Source of the DNA: Rhodococcus erythropolis NBRC 15567
Lineage (GTDB): Bacteria > Actinomycetota > Actinomycetes > Mycobacteriales > Mycobacteriaceae
Assembly: GCF_001552595.1 (NCBI RefSeq)
Contig: NZ_BCRM01000005.1
Span: 310,001 to 374,000 of the forward strand
Direction of reading: 5' to 3'
Length of the DNA: 64,000 nt
Part shown: positions 52,814 to 61,518 of the stretch, in pieces
Layout of the letters: each line of letters begins with the position of its first letter
Numbering within the stretch: position 1 is the stretch's first letter
The notes under the pieces: generated by a model
Databases searched by the model: none
Seen by the model: the letters and a program-made list of their open reading frames with translations, nothing else
What the model was told of the DNA's origin: nothing
Program-made: the position numbers and the translations under genes

Positions 52814-53122
52814 CGTTCTACGGGGAGTGATCGTTCACAAGTCGACGTCATACTTCGGCCCTTCTTCGACGTGGCAACTTCAGGATGCTTCGCGGTCCTC
52901 AAAGGCACTTCAGGACAACGTCATTCAGCATCCAGGCGCACTCGCGAGCCGACAGTGCGCGGATTCGCGATTCGCGCTGGAGAACCATCGGCACTGCTTC
53001 GTGCACCAGTGTGAGCTGTATCCCCCACCCCGCGACACACCAAACTTCGGTACCCCACTCACGCCGACTGGGGTGTGGGTAAATGACTTACGGTGCTGAA
53101 CGGTACTTCCGCTACTTCGCGG
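52814..53122. other. Gene-free stretch between rbpA and the PrsW-family gene
   Basis: About 310 bp between two convergent genes. A 90-codon open frame at 52827-53099 lacks a ribosome binding site and any family pattern, so I do not call it. Several TTCGG/ACTTC repeats occur but no clear hairpin or promoter. Confidence 0.4.
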
Positions 53123-54301
53123 TCACCGATCGATGCTCTGTGCCGCGGTTCCTTGGCGGAGGCGGGTGATTTCGTTGCGTGATTCGACGACCTGGGAGCT
53201 GTCGTCGCCCTTGCTGACAGCAAGGTCGCTGCACAGATCCAGCGCGGCACGAACGATATGTCGTCGTTGGCGACGTTCGGTGCGAGTGGGTGCGGCTTTC
53301 GCGTAAGTGCGTTGTTGTCGCCATCCGCCGGCGGCTGTCACCTCGGCGTCGGTCAGGACGCCGGACTCGATTTCCGGGGCGAGAATGTCACGGACGAAGT
53401 GGGATTCACGTGGGTGCGCCCAGACGAACGCGATCCACAAGGCAGTGAAAGCGAAGACGATGTCGCCGATCATGATGACGAACACGAGCGAACTGCTGCC
53501 GCCGGCGATCGCGAGCATCGAATCCCACACGCCGTGGATCAGGATGGGTGCCACGATCAACGCCAATCCGCGTCCGATCCGCCGGGGCTGGGCCGGGGTG
53601 CCGATCAGATAGATCACGCCGGCGCAGAAAAGGGCTGTAAAGAGGGGATGAGAGACGATGTCGGAGTAGGTGCGGGTGGCGATGGAACCGATCAGGCCGT
53701 CGGTTTGGTGGGCGCCGAAGCCCTGCGTCGCGCCGGCAATCGAGTACAGAAAGTCTTCGCTGGTCTGAAATCCCAAGCCGATGAAAGCGCCGAGGAGCAG
53801 GCCGTCGGTTGCGGTGCGCACCAGTCGCGGTGCAAGCGCGAGGAGGACGACGATGCCGATGCCTTTGGCGGTTTCCTCCACGAACGGTGCAGAGAGGCCC
53901 GCATGCCAGTCCTGAGCCCATACCTGCCCGAAAATCTTCGTGTAGAGCGAGCCGACTGCTCCGTTCGCGGGTACCGCGATAGTGAACGTTGCTGCGGTGG
54001 CGCCCCAGATGAAGCCGGTGACCACTAGTCCTACGGGTTGGCGTTCGTAGCGGTCGATGTGCCGGAACCACCATGTCCAGACCGCGGCGCTGATGATGCC
54101 GACGATGCCGGCAACGAGGAGTGCGCGCCCGAAGTATCCGGCGAAGGGGGCGAACATCTGCCAGCCTTTGACGAGGCCGAATCCGCACATCCACAGGTAT
54201 ATCCAGAACACGACGTTGCGTGGTTGGAAGAAGTGAAATTTCTCGCCCCAGGCCGTCGTATCGAATGCGCGAGAGCGGGTTTCGAGGAGATCGCTGCTCA
54301 C
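53123..54301 (-). CDS. PrsW-family intramembrane metalloprotease
   Basis: The 392-residue membrane protein has about eight hydrophobic segments between residues 30 and 305. It shows the PrsW signatures FVEETAKG (Glu-Glu-x-x-Lys), GFQTSEDFLYS, SHPLFTALFC and IHGVWDS; the Glu and His residues are the expected metal ligands. In Bacillus PrsW cleaves the anti-sigma factor RsiW, but target proteins in actinobacteria are not established. The C-terminal ~90 residues are cytoplasmic and basic. The ATG overlaps the stop of the upstream gene (ATGA), so the upstream membrane-anchored protein is probably cotranslated and could be a partner or substrate. Confidence 0.88.
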   Translation of the reverse strand: MSSDLLETRSRAFDTTAWGEKFHFFQPRNVVFWIYLWMCGFGLVKGWQMFAPFAGYFGRALLVAGIVGIISAAVWTWWFRHIDRYERQPVGLVVTGFIWGATAATFTIAVPANGAVGSLYTKIFGQVWAQDWHAGLSAPFVEETAKGIGIVVLLALAPRLVRTATDGLLLGAFIGLGFQTSEDFLYSIAGATQGFGAHQTDGLIGSIATRTYSDIVSHPLFTALFCAGVIYLIGTPAQPRRIGRGLALIVAPILIHGVWDSMLAIAGGSSSLVFVIMIGDIVFAFTALWIAFVWAHPRESHFVRDILAPEIESGVLTDAEVTAAGGWRQQRTYAKAAPTRTERRQRRHIVRAALDLCSDLAVSKGDDSSQVVESRNEITRLRQGTAAQSIDR

Positions 54302-54951
54302 TTGGTGTCTCCCTCATGTGTGCCGATGGAGGCGATCATGTCGGTGATTTCTCGACTGCGGGCGGCGATCTGATCGGGTGGGCCGACTACCTGTACCCGA
54401 ATTCCCTCGCCGTCGGCGACGAATGTTGTCACCGATCCGGCGGACCGCGGAGTGTCAAAGCTGACCTGGACGCCGCTCAGACCCCCGTCGGTGCTGATCG
54501 GCTGGCGTGTACCGGAGACCGCAAGCACGGAACTGCCGTTCGTCGCCAGACTCACGGCATCTGTTTGGGAGAGGAGCTCGTCGGCAGTTCCACTGAATGT
54601 GTCGGCGTCGACGCTCACGGTGACGGTGCCGCCGGTCAACGTCACACGCGGGAACGAATCGGACGCGCCATGTTGGTCGGTTCGGAAACCACTCTCGACA
54701 TTCCAGCCCGCAGGTGCGGCGAAGGAGACCGTTTCGGTCACGGCCATTCGGTCTCCGGCGCCGGTTGGATCTTCGGAGGAGACAGCGGAATCGATGGCGG
54801 GCACGATCACGGTCCAGAGCATCCACACCCCCAAGATCGCGAGGGCGTGTGGGAAGACGCGTGTGTCGAGTCCGAGGAAGCGGTGATCCGCTGGTGGACG
54901 TCGTCCGTGTATGGGCTCGTGCTTGTGTGCAGTACTCGAAATAACGCTCAA
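54298..54951 (-). CDS. Membrane-anchored protein coupled to the PrsW-family protease
   Basis: The 217-residue protein has a basic cytoplasmic start, one membrane helix (~residues 35-55, FPHALAILGVWMLWTVIVPAI) and an extracytoplasmic beta-rich domain with FAAPAGWNVESGF, LTGGTVTVSVDADTF and GVQVSFDTP. I do not recognise the family; the domain layout resembles small LpqN/PsbP-like folds only loosely. TTG 54951 is chosen since GAGGG lies 4 nt upstream. The 4-nt overlap with the protease gene suggests the two act together. Confidence 0.65.
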   Translation of the reverse strand: MSVISSTAHKHEPIHGRRPPADHRFLGLDTRVFPHALAILGVWMLWTVIVPAIDSAVSSEDPTGAGDRMAVTETVSFAAPAGWNVESGFRTDQHGASDSFPRVTLTGGTVTVSVDADTFSGTADELLSQTDAVSLATNGSSVLAVSGTRQPISTDGGLSGVQVSFDTPRSAGSVTTFVADGEGIRVQVVGPPDQIAARSREITDMIASIGTHEGDTK

Positions 54952-55087
54952 TTTCCCTCGTTTCCATTGCACGGCAGGTGCACTGACTATCGCAGAAACG
55001 GACAAATTCCGTGCATCAGCCGGCACCTACCGGTCATCGAGACGATCGTGCACCAAGTTCCCGTCGGCGCGAGATCACCGAGAGCTC

Positions 55088-55948
55088 CTAGTCGACGGTG
55101 AACCGTCGCATCGCCAGATGTCCGAACACGCCGACCAGAATCAACGTGACGCCTGCGGTCACGGAAACGGAGTCGGTCACCAACCCCGCGATGCCGGTCA
55201 CGGCTACGAACACCGGCAAAAAGTCGAACAGCCTGAAAATCGACTGCGGTGGTTCGGTTTCGAGGCCCTGAGCCTGAGCGGCCTTGTTCGGCGCATACTC
55301 GGGGTACCACTCGGTGAAGGAGATCGCGAAGAAGGTTCCGAGCAACTGCAGAATCCATCCGGTCCAGAAGTTGTCTCCGTCGTGCAGCAGCGCGTCTCCG
55401 AACAGGCCCACTGCGGCCGACCATGTGAAGGCGAGCGCCCACACTGCGGTGATGACGTAGTTGATGCGCAGAAACAGTGGCGTCGTCCAATACTCTTCAG
55501 GCGTCGACTCTTTCGCGTACTGCAAAGTGAAAGGATTGCGGAGCAGGATCGATCCGAAGGCAAAGACCACCAGCGCGATGTTGGTCAGTTCGCCTCCCCA
55601 GAGTTCGAACCACCGAATCGTGTTCGCCGACGCGAGGAGGCCGATGGCCGCCAGAACGCCGAAGAACACGACGTCGAAGACCTCCAACAGCTTCACCGTG
55701 CCGCCGCGCCGGTGACTGGCCGCCAAGATCAGCAGTGACAACCCGAGCGCGGCGGCCGCGGATTCCTCGAACCTTCCCGGCCCGGAGAGCAAGGACAGCA
55801 GGATCCACGGTGACAGCCCCGCGAGCGGTGACTGCAGCACCGCGTCGACGACACTGGTCTTGCGAACTGCAGTCTGGGGCCCGGTCTTCTCAGGCTGGGT
55901 CTTCTCAGGCTGGGTCTTGTCTGGCTCGGTCTTGTCTGGCTCGGTCAC
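55088..55948 (-). CDS. Hypothetical integral membrane protein with PDKT/PEKT repeat start
   Basis: The 286-residue protein starts with five copies of a Pro-Asp/Glu-Lys-Thr unit, then has about seven hydrophobic segments (for example LSPWILLSLLSGPG, VFFGVLAAIGLLAS, NIALVVFAFGSILL, VFVAVTGIAGLV). No catalytic motif is visible. It lies 92 nt downstream of lnt on the same strand, where M. tuberculosis instead has the dolichol-phosphate mannose synthase domain fused to Lnt. Function unknown. Confidence 0.7.
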   Translation of the reverse strand: MTEPDKTEPDKTQPEKTQPEKTGPQTAVRKTSVVDAVLQSPLAGLSPWILLSLLSGPGRFEESAAAALGLSLLILAASHRRGGTVKLLEVFDVVFFGVLAAIGLLASANTIRWFELWGGELTNIALVVFAFGSILLRNPFTLQYAKESTPEEYWTTPLFLRINYVITAVWALAFTWSAAVGLFGDALLHDGDNFWTGWILQLLGTFFAISFTEWYPEYAPNKAAQAQGLETEPPQSIFRLFDFLPVFVAVTGIAGLVTDSVSVTAGVTLILVGVFGHLAMRRFTVD

Positions 55949-56040
55949 AGGAGGCCGCCTTTACGCAGGAACGGGTGGCACAGCGAGTACCCGCGTAGGC
56001 GCCCCTCGGAACATCGGCAGCCCGATATCCGTTGCTCGGG

Positions 56041-57654
56041 TCAGATTGCCGCAGTCTCCTCAGGTGATTGCTCGGCCCGATCTCGGCGCCGGGCTACCAG
56101 CGCCAGTGAAATCGCACCGACCGCGATGATGCTGAGCACGATCTCCGGCGCCGGACCTACTCGGGTAGCGAGGGTGGAGCTGGTCGAGAGCGGCACCTTG
56201 GCCACAAGTGCCGCCGGCACGAACAGGTCGGTCTGCGAAGTCACTGCCCCGTCGGGAGCGATGATGGCGCTGACACCACTGGTTGCGGCCACAACGACGG
56301 CACGGCCGTGCTCGACTGCCCGCACACGGGACATTGCCAGCTGCTGATACGTCATCTCGGTGTCCCCGAAGGTGGCGTTGTTGGTCGGTACTGCCAGCAG
56401 CTGCGCACCATTGCGCACCGATTCCTGGAACGCCCGGTCGAACGCAACCTCGTAACAAGTCGCGACGCCGATCGGTACACCCGCTGCGTGGACAACGCCG
56501 TTGCCCTCGCCGGGCACGAAATTGCCCGCACGATCGGCGTACGAGGAGAAGTTCCGGAAGAAGCTTCGGTATGGCAGGTATTCACCGAACGGCTGGATGA
56601 TCTTCTTGTCGTGCTGTTCCTGAGGACCATTGGCGCCGTCCCACACGATCACTGAATTGGTGGTCGTCCGATCGGCATTCACGAGTACGGTGCCGACAAG
56701 AATCGGGGCTCCGATCGCTTCGGAGGCTCGGGTGATGTCGGCCGCGGCATCGGCGTTTCGCAGTGGGTCGATGTCCGAGGCATTTTCCGGCCAGATCACG
56801 ACGTCAGGCTGATCGACGCGGCCCGCGTCCACCTCGGCTGCCAGTTTCACGGTTTCGGTGACGTGGTTGTCGAGGACCTGCTTGCGTTGCGAGTTGAAGT
56901 CCAAGCCCAACCGCGGAACGCTGCCCTGGATCGCGGCGACGGTGATCGTTCGGTCGCCGGAATCCATGGTGGCAAGAAACGGCGACACCACGAGAGCAAC
57001 GATCACGGGCACGATGGCGGCGGCAACGGCTCCGAAGAATCCTCGGTCCCATCGTTTTGCCGCGACAGCGACGACGACTGCTGCCAAGCCGGTACCGGTC
57101 AGGGCCACCGCGAAGCTGAGCAGCGGCGCACCGCCGATACTCGCGAGTGGGAGGAGCCACCCTTCGGATTGACCGAATGCGAGCCTGCCCCAAGGAAATC
57201 CGCCGAAAGGGACGCTGGAACGAAGCCACTCGGTAAGCGTCCAGGTCGCGGCAATCCACAAAGGTGCCCAAGGCAACCTCGCCACCAGTACCGCCAGCAA
57301 ACCGAACAGTCCGATGAACAACGACTCCACCGCGGCCAACGCGATCCACGGGACCGCGCCCACGAACACACCGATCCACGGAAGCAACGGCACCAGGAAT
57401 CCGAGACCGGCCAGGTACCCGTAACCGAAGCCGGCACGAAGACGCAATCCGCCTCGACCGAAGTTCATCAACACGCACGTCAGAAGAGCGATCCCGACTG
57501 GCGCCAGAAACCACAGCGGACGAGGTGGGAACCCGGCGAAGATCAAGAATCCGCCTGCGGCTGCGTACAGCGAACGTAGCCATGCCGAACCGGTGAGCAC
57601 AGCGCTCACGCGGGAGCGATCACTGCTGGGCGCCTCTGCGCCGGCCTCACTCAC
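56041..57654 (-). CDS. lnt: Apolipoprotein N-acyltransferase
   Basis: The 537-residue enzyme adds the third fatty acid to the N-terminal Cys of lipoproteins at the outer face of the cytoplasmic membrane. It has about seven N-terminal membrane helices (residues ~25-225) and a nitrilase-type domain with the Glu-Lys-Cys triad: Glu290 in VIWPENAS, Lys350 in HDKKIIQPFGEYLP and Cys400 in GVATCYEVAFD. The GTG at 57654 overlaps the amidohydrolase stop by 8 nt. In M. tuberculosis this domain is fused to a polyprenol-phosphate mannose synthase (Ppm1, Rv2051c); here the ORF ends after Lnt and no mannosyltransferase follows in the window. Confidence 0.93.
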   Translation of the reverse strand: MSEAGAEAPSSDRSRVSAVLTGSAWLRSLYAAAGGFLIFAGFPPRPLWFLAPVGIALLTCVLMNFGRGGLRLRAGFGYGYLAGLGFLVPLLPWIGVFVGAVPWIALAAVESLFIGLFGLLAVLVARLPWAPLWIAATWTLTEWLRSSVPFGGFPWGRLAFGQSEGWLLPLASIGGAPLLSFAVALTGTGLAAVVVAVAAKRWDRGFFGAVAAAIVPVIVALVVSPFLATMDSGDRTITVAAIQGSVPRLGLDFNSQRKQVLDNHVTETVKLAAEVDAGRVDQPDVVIWPENASDIDPLRNADAAADITRASEAIGAPILVGTVLVNADRTTTNSVIVWDGANGPQEQHDKKIIQPFGEYLPYRSFFRNFSSYADRAGNFVPGEGNGVVHAAGVPIGVATCYEVAFDRAFQESVRNGAQLLAVPTNNATFGDTEMTYQQLAMSRVRAVEHGRAVVVAATSGVSAIIAPDGAVTSQTDLFVPAALVAKVPLSTSSTLATRVGPAPEIVLSIIAVGAISLALVARRRDRAEQSPEETAAI

Positions 57655-59281
57655 TCGTCGAGCCGCGCTGGTAGACGACGCGTCCGCGATGCACCGACTT
57701 GATGCAGACCGGAATCGGCGCATCTTCCGCCAGCCTGGGCAGAGCGGGTACTCGCGAGCGCGGATCGGTAGACCATCGCTGAACCGAATCGGCCGGTGCA
57801 CTGACTTCGAGTTCGCCTGCCGCCCACAACACGTAGGAGGCGGGTGCACCCGGATTGAGCGTTCCCGCGGCGCCGTCCCGCACTCCGCCCGCGCGCCAGG
57901 CGCCGCGCGTTGCGGCGGAGAAGGCCGCACGCGGTGAGATTCCACTTCCGTCGGTGCGGTGCTGGACAGCGGCGCGCAGCATCGCCCACGGCTCGATGGG
58001 GGTGACCGGGGCATCGGAGCTGAATGCGAGCGAGACACCCTTACCGGCAGCAGGTGCAAACGGATTCAACGCTGCTGCGCGGTCGACTCCCAGGCGCGTG
58101 GCGTACAGACCGTCGGTACCGCCCCACAGTGCGTCGAACACCGGTTGGACGCTCGCGATGACACCCAAGGCCGCGAAGGTTTCCGCGTCGGCCATCGACA
58201 TCATTTCCGCGTGCTCGAGGCGGTGACCCAACGCGGCGACCTTGGGGCCACCCAGTTCGTCGGCGACCTTGCGGAACGCGGCCGCTGCCGACGAGACGGC
58301 ACCGTCGCCGATGGCATGGAAGCCGGCCTGGACACCCGCGAGGGTGCAGGCCCGGATGTGTGCGGCGATCGCGTCGACGTCGAGATAGGCGTTGCCCGTC
58401 GAATCAGGTTGGTCTGCATAGGGTACGAGCAGCCACGCGGTATGCGAACCGAGCGAACCGTCGATGAAGAGATCCCCGCCGAGTCCGTCTGCTCCGGTTT
58501 TGTCGAGGAGTGCGCGAGCATCCTCTTCGGTGTCGACGCGCTCACCCCAGTAGCCCCGAACCTCCACTCCGTGGTCGTGGGCCAGTAGTTCCTGGAAATC
58601 GGTCAGTCCCGAGATGTCCGGTCCCCCGCACTCGTGCACTGCGACGATCCCGCGGGAGGCGCACAGATCGAGCGCCGCGGTACGAGCAGACGCGCGCTGA
58701 GATTCGGTCAGCAGGTTCCGAGCCGCATTGCGCGCCAGGTGGTGTGCGTCGAAGGTCAGCGGGCCGTCGGCCGAGTATCCGGCAGTGTCGGCGAGGCCGG
58801 AGATCCCGTCGCGCAATGCGCTCGAGCACGCGGCCGAGTGAACGTCGATCCGCGAGAGATACACCTTGCGGCCAGGGGCAGCCGCGTCGAGATCCGCGGT
58901 CGAGGGCGGCGTCTGATCTGCCCACTCGGTGTCGTCCCAACCGTGTCCCCAGATGACTGCGTCGGGATGGGCAGTTTCGGGGTTTGCCGCTGCGAATGTT
59001 CGTACTCGCGAGAGGCATTCGTCCAGTGAGGTCGCGCCCACGAGATCGAGACAGACGAGATTGAGTCCCAATGCAGTGATGTGGACGTGGGTGTCGACGA
59101 ACCCGGGAGTGACAAACGCACCGCCCAGGTCTTCGATCTCCGCGGCGGGGTGCAACGCCCGTCCGGCGCGCTCGTCGCCGACCCACACGACGGTGCCGTC
59201 GGTGATGGCGATCGAGGTCGCGTCAGGTGCAAATGAACTGTAGATCCGGCCGTTGACCAGCAGACGAGTAGTCACGAGCAC
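57647..59281 (-). CDS. Amidohydrolase of the YtcJ-like family
   Basis: The 544-residue protein has the amidohydrolase metal-binding strand motif DTHVHI in VTPGFVDTHVHI, a later HECGG, GFHAIGDGA and LGHRLEHAEM, and ends with FSSDAPVTPIEPW. This His/Asp ladder fits the metal-dependent YtcJ/N-substituted formamide deformylase group. Substrate is unknown. It lies 12 nt after fxsA and overlaps lnt by 8 nt, forming an operon. The start may be GTG 59281 or GTG 59275. Confidence 0.87.
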   Translation of the reverse strand: MLVTTRLLVNGRIYSSFAPDATSIAITDGTVVWVGDERAGRALHPAAEIEDLGGAFVTPGFVDTHVHITALGLNLVCLDLVGATSLDECLSRVRTFAAANPETAHPDAVIWGHGWDDTEWADQTPPSTADLDAAAPGRKVYLSRIDVHSAACSSALRDGISGLADTAGYSADGPLTFDAHHLARNAARNLLTESQRASARTAALDLCASRGIVAVHECGGPDISGLTDFQELLAHDHGVEVRGYWGERVDTEEDARALLDKTGADGLGGDLFIDGSLGSHTAWLLVPYADQPDSTGNAYLDVDAIAAHIRACTLAGVQAGFHAIGDGAVSSAAAAFRKVADELGGPKVAALGHRLEHAEMMSMADAETFAALGVIASVQPVFDALWGGTDGLYATRLGVDRAAALNPFAPAAGKGVSLAFSSDAPVTPIEPWAMLRAAVQHRTDGSGISPRAAFSAATRGAWRAGGVRDGAAGTLNPGAPASYVLWAAGELEVSAPADSVQRWSTDPRSRVPALPRLAEDAPIPVCIKSVHRGRVVYQRGSTSE

Positions 59282-59293
59282 CCAGTCTGCCTG

Positions 59294-59854
59294 TTAGTAC
59301 TGCGGCCCCCGCGAACGGGTGGGTGTATCCGTGTCCAGAATCTCACCCTCGAGGACGAGTTCCTTGCCGTTGCTTGCTACGTACTCGGTGGTTTCGGGTG
59401 TCTCGACGATGATCTCGCCGTCGATCACCTCGCCGTTTCCGCGCATGCGCGCCGCGTAGCCGACGGTTCCGGCGAAGGCGTCACCACCGGCGGCAAATGC
59501 TGCTGCGCGCTTGCCTGCCAGGAGCACCGCAAGCGGGCGGAGCGCCCACCGGGTCGGCGGAATCAGAAGCAGAAGGCCCAGAACCGAAGTCACGAGTCCG
59601 GGTACGAACATCAACGCGGAGCCCGCCGCGACCAAGGCGCCGTCGGCGACCGCCAGTGACGGCGATCCCTCACCTCTGGTTGCCTTGCGGAATCCGTCCA
59701 TGACTCGTCGCCACTGCGAACGCATGAGGATCAATCCGACAAGCGAACCGGCGAGAAACAGCAGCACTGTCCAGGCGACACCGATGGCGTTGCCCACGAT
59801 GACCAATGCGGCGATCTCGACGATCACGTAGAGGAGGAATACGGCGGCGATCAT
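59294..59854 (-). CDS. fxsA: FxsA family membrane protein
   Basis: The 186-residue protein begins MIAAVFLLYVIVEIAALVIVGNAIGV and has further hydrophobic segments (VLLFLAGSLVGLILM and LMFVPGLVTSVLGLLLLIPPTRWAL). Together with the cytoplasmic GxxP loop this is the FxsA pattern of three to four helices. The tail is acidic. E. coli FxsA relieves phage exclusion when overexpressed; its normal role is unclear. M. tuberculosis Rv2053c sits near lnt and rbpA in the same way. AAAGGGG precedes the ATG at 59854. Confidence 0.9.
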   Translation of the reverse strand: MIAAVFLLYVIVEIAALVIVGNAIGVAWTVLLFLAGSLVGLILMRSQWRRVMDGFRKATRGEGSPSLAVADGALVAAGSALMFVPGLVTSVLGLLLLIPPTRWALRPLAVLLAGKRAAAFAAGGDAFAGTVGYAARMRGNGEVIDGEIIVETPETTEYVASNGKELVLEGEILDTDTPTRSRGPQY

Positions 59855-59990
59855 GACGTCCCCTTTCAGACGGTCTATCCGTTCAACGCTCGAGGGGCCG
59901 GATTTTCTCCCGACAACGACGCAGAGGTGCAAAACAGGCGAGTGCCGTGAGTCACACGGGCCTTCTCTCGCGCACGTGCGACTTGCCTGG

Positions 59991-60002
59991 CGTTAACTAA
60001 CG
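59991..60002. promoter_or_regulatory. Dyad CGTTA-AC-TAACG upstream of the secreted protein gene
   Basis: A perfect 5-2-5 inverted repeat, with a further CTAACG copy at 60008-60013, lies in the 250-bp gap between fxsA and the divergent secreted-protein gene. It may be a repressor site. Confidence 0.35.
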
Positions 60003-60104
60003 CTCCGCTAACGATTCTAAACCTCAAGTTGACGTTGAGACTATTCGCATGGTCAAGTCACTTCGGGCCGCATTTCCCGGCCTCATGAAATGAAGGAGCC
60101 CGAC

Positions 60105-60764
60105 ATGAGCCGACTCCCCGGCAAGACACTCGCCCGACACATTCCCGCTGCCATCGCCGGCACTGCCGCCGTCGTGGCACTCACCGCCGGCAGCACGATG
60201 ATCAGCGCGGGAACCGCGGCCGCAGAACCGGTAGTACCCGAAGGAATTGCCGCGCTGATCGCGCAGGCCGCAGCCATCTCCCCCGAAGCCTCTGCTGCTG
60301 TTCAGCAGTTGATCGGCACGGCAGGCGCTGATCAGATCACGACCGCCCTCGATCTCCCGGACATCGGCGTCACCAAGCCGCAGTCGTTCATGTACCCCGC
60401 ACCGACAGTCGGGTGTGGCGTGGCCGGTGAACCTGTCACCGTCACCCTCAGCTCCGCACAGGCCGGTCCGAACTTCCCGTTGCCGCCGTGGGTCGAGGCC
60501 GACCATCTCCGGTTCCAGGCAATCCCGGGTTACGTCGGCATACCCAAGACCTCAGGGTTGAGTGTTGCCTGGATCAACGTCGGCACCTTCAAGGGTGGCA
60601 TCGTCCCGTTGGACGAGAAGTTGCCCGTACTCGATACGCCGTTGCTCTCGAAGGTCGTCGACACCGGCGACGGCAAGGTGTTTGCCGCTCTGTTCGGCAA
60701 TGTCGATTACGCAGACGGGAAGACCTGCATCGTGCTGCCAACAGTGGGCGCTTTTGATGCCTGA
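60105..60764 (+). CDS. Secreted protein of unknown function
   Basis: The 219-residue protein has a Sec-type signal peptide (residues ~1-41: basic start, hydrophobic IPAAIAGTAAVVALTAG, then GTAAAEP as likely cleavage region). The mature part contains an Ala-rich helical segment and a domain with YPAPTVGCGVAGEPVTVTLS and DGKTCIVLPTVGAF. The two Cys may form one disulfide. The layout resembles small exported proteins common in Rhodococcus and Nocardia, but I cannot name a function. GAAGGAG lies 6 nt before the ATG at 60105. Confidence 0.8.
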   Translation: MSRLPGKTLARHIPAAIAGTAAVVALTAGSTMISAGTAAAEPVVPEGIAALIAQAAAISPEASAAVQQLIGTAGADQITTALDLPDIGVTKPQSFMYPAPTVGCGVAGEPVTVTLSSAQAGPNFPLPPWVEADHLRFQAIPGYVGIPKTSGLSVAWINVGTFKGGIVPLDEKLPVLDTPLLSKVVDTGDGKVFAALFGNVDYADGKTCIVLPTVGAFDA

Positions 60765-60801
60765 GCAGACCGAAACGCTCGCTGCCTGACAGGCGGCTGG
60801 C

Positions 60802-61461
60802 CTACGCGCCCGGAGTCACCAGTCCGGTCTCGTAGGCCAGCACCACCGCCTGCACACGATCACGCAGATCGAGTTTGGTCAGAATGCGTCCGACGTGCGA
60901 CTTGATCGTCGATTCGGACAGGTACAGCTGCTGTGCGATCTCGATGTTCGACAGTCCCGTGGCCACGTGCCCGAGGACTTCGCGTTCGCGTTCGGTCAGG
61001 ACGTCGAGAACCACCGGATCGCGTCGCGGCGCCGGACCGTCCACGATGAACCTCGACAGCAGACGACGTGTCACCTTCGGGGAAACAACCGCATCACCGG
61101 CCGCCACGCTGCGGATAGCCGACACGAGGTCCTCGGGCGGGGTGTCCTTGAGAAGAAACCCACTCGCTCCGGCACGCAGGGCGCCGAGCGCGTGTTCGTC
61201 CAGGTCGAACGTCGTCATCACCAGGACCCTGGATTCGATCCCGGAGGCAAGAATCTGCTCCGTCGCTTTCACACCGTCGACAATCGGCATCCGCACATCC
61301 ATCAACACGACGTCAGGCTTCAGCGCCACCGCCGCTGCGACCGCCGCGGCTCCGTCACCGGCCTCACCGATGACCGAGATGTCCTCATGTGCTTCGAGCA
61401 CCATGTTCAGGCCCATCCGCATGAGTTCCTGGTCGTCGACTAGCAGCACGGTGATGGGCAC
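60802..61461 (-). CDS. NarL/FixJ-type response regulator
   Basis: The 219-residue protein has a receiver domain (LLVDDQELM, phospho-acceptor Asp in VVLMDVRMPIVDG, Thr in MTTFDLDEHAL, Lys in FLLKDTPPEDL) and a C-terminal LuxR-type helix-turn-helix (LTEREREVLGHVATGLSNIEIA, LSESTIKSHVGRILTKL). It works with the histidine kinase encoded 57 nt upstream. Targets are not evident from the window; the divergent TauE/SafE gene or the nearby secreted protein are possibilities. Confidence 0.93.
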   Translation of the reverse strand: MPITVLLVDDQELMRMGLNMVLEAHEDISVIGEAGDGAAAVAAAVALKPDVVLMDVRMPIVDGVKATEQILASGIESRVLVMTTFDLDEHALGALRAGASGFLLKDTPPEDLVSAIRSVAAGDAVVSPKVTRRLLSRFIVDGPAPRRDPVVLDVLTEREREVLGHVATGLSNIEIAQQLYLSESTIKSHVGRILTKLDLRDRVQAVVLAYETGLVTPGA

Positions 61462-61518
61462 GGCGTAAACCTATCGGGCCTGAGACGTCGGTGCCAATGC
61501 GATTGCGGCGAGCCGGGA

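Noticed and set aside
51880-52908. 342-codon version of the Cys-rich protein gene
   Set aside because: The extra N-terminal part is antisense to rbpA and its promoter; the recognisable protein starts at the ATG at 52236.
52827-53099. 90-codon plus-strand frame after rbpA
   Set aside because: It follows a strong terminator, lacks a ribosome binding site and has no recognisable sequence pattern.
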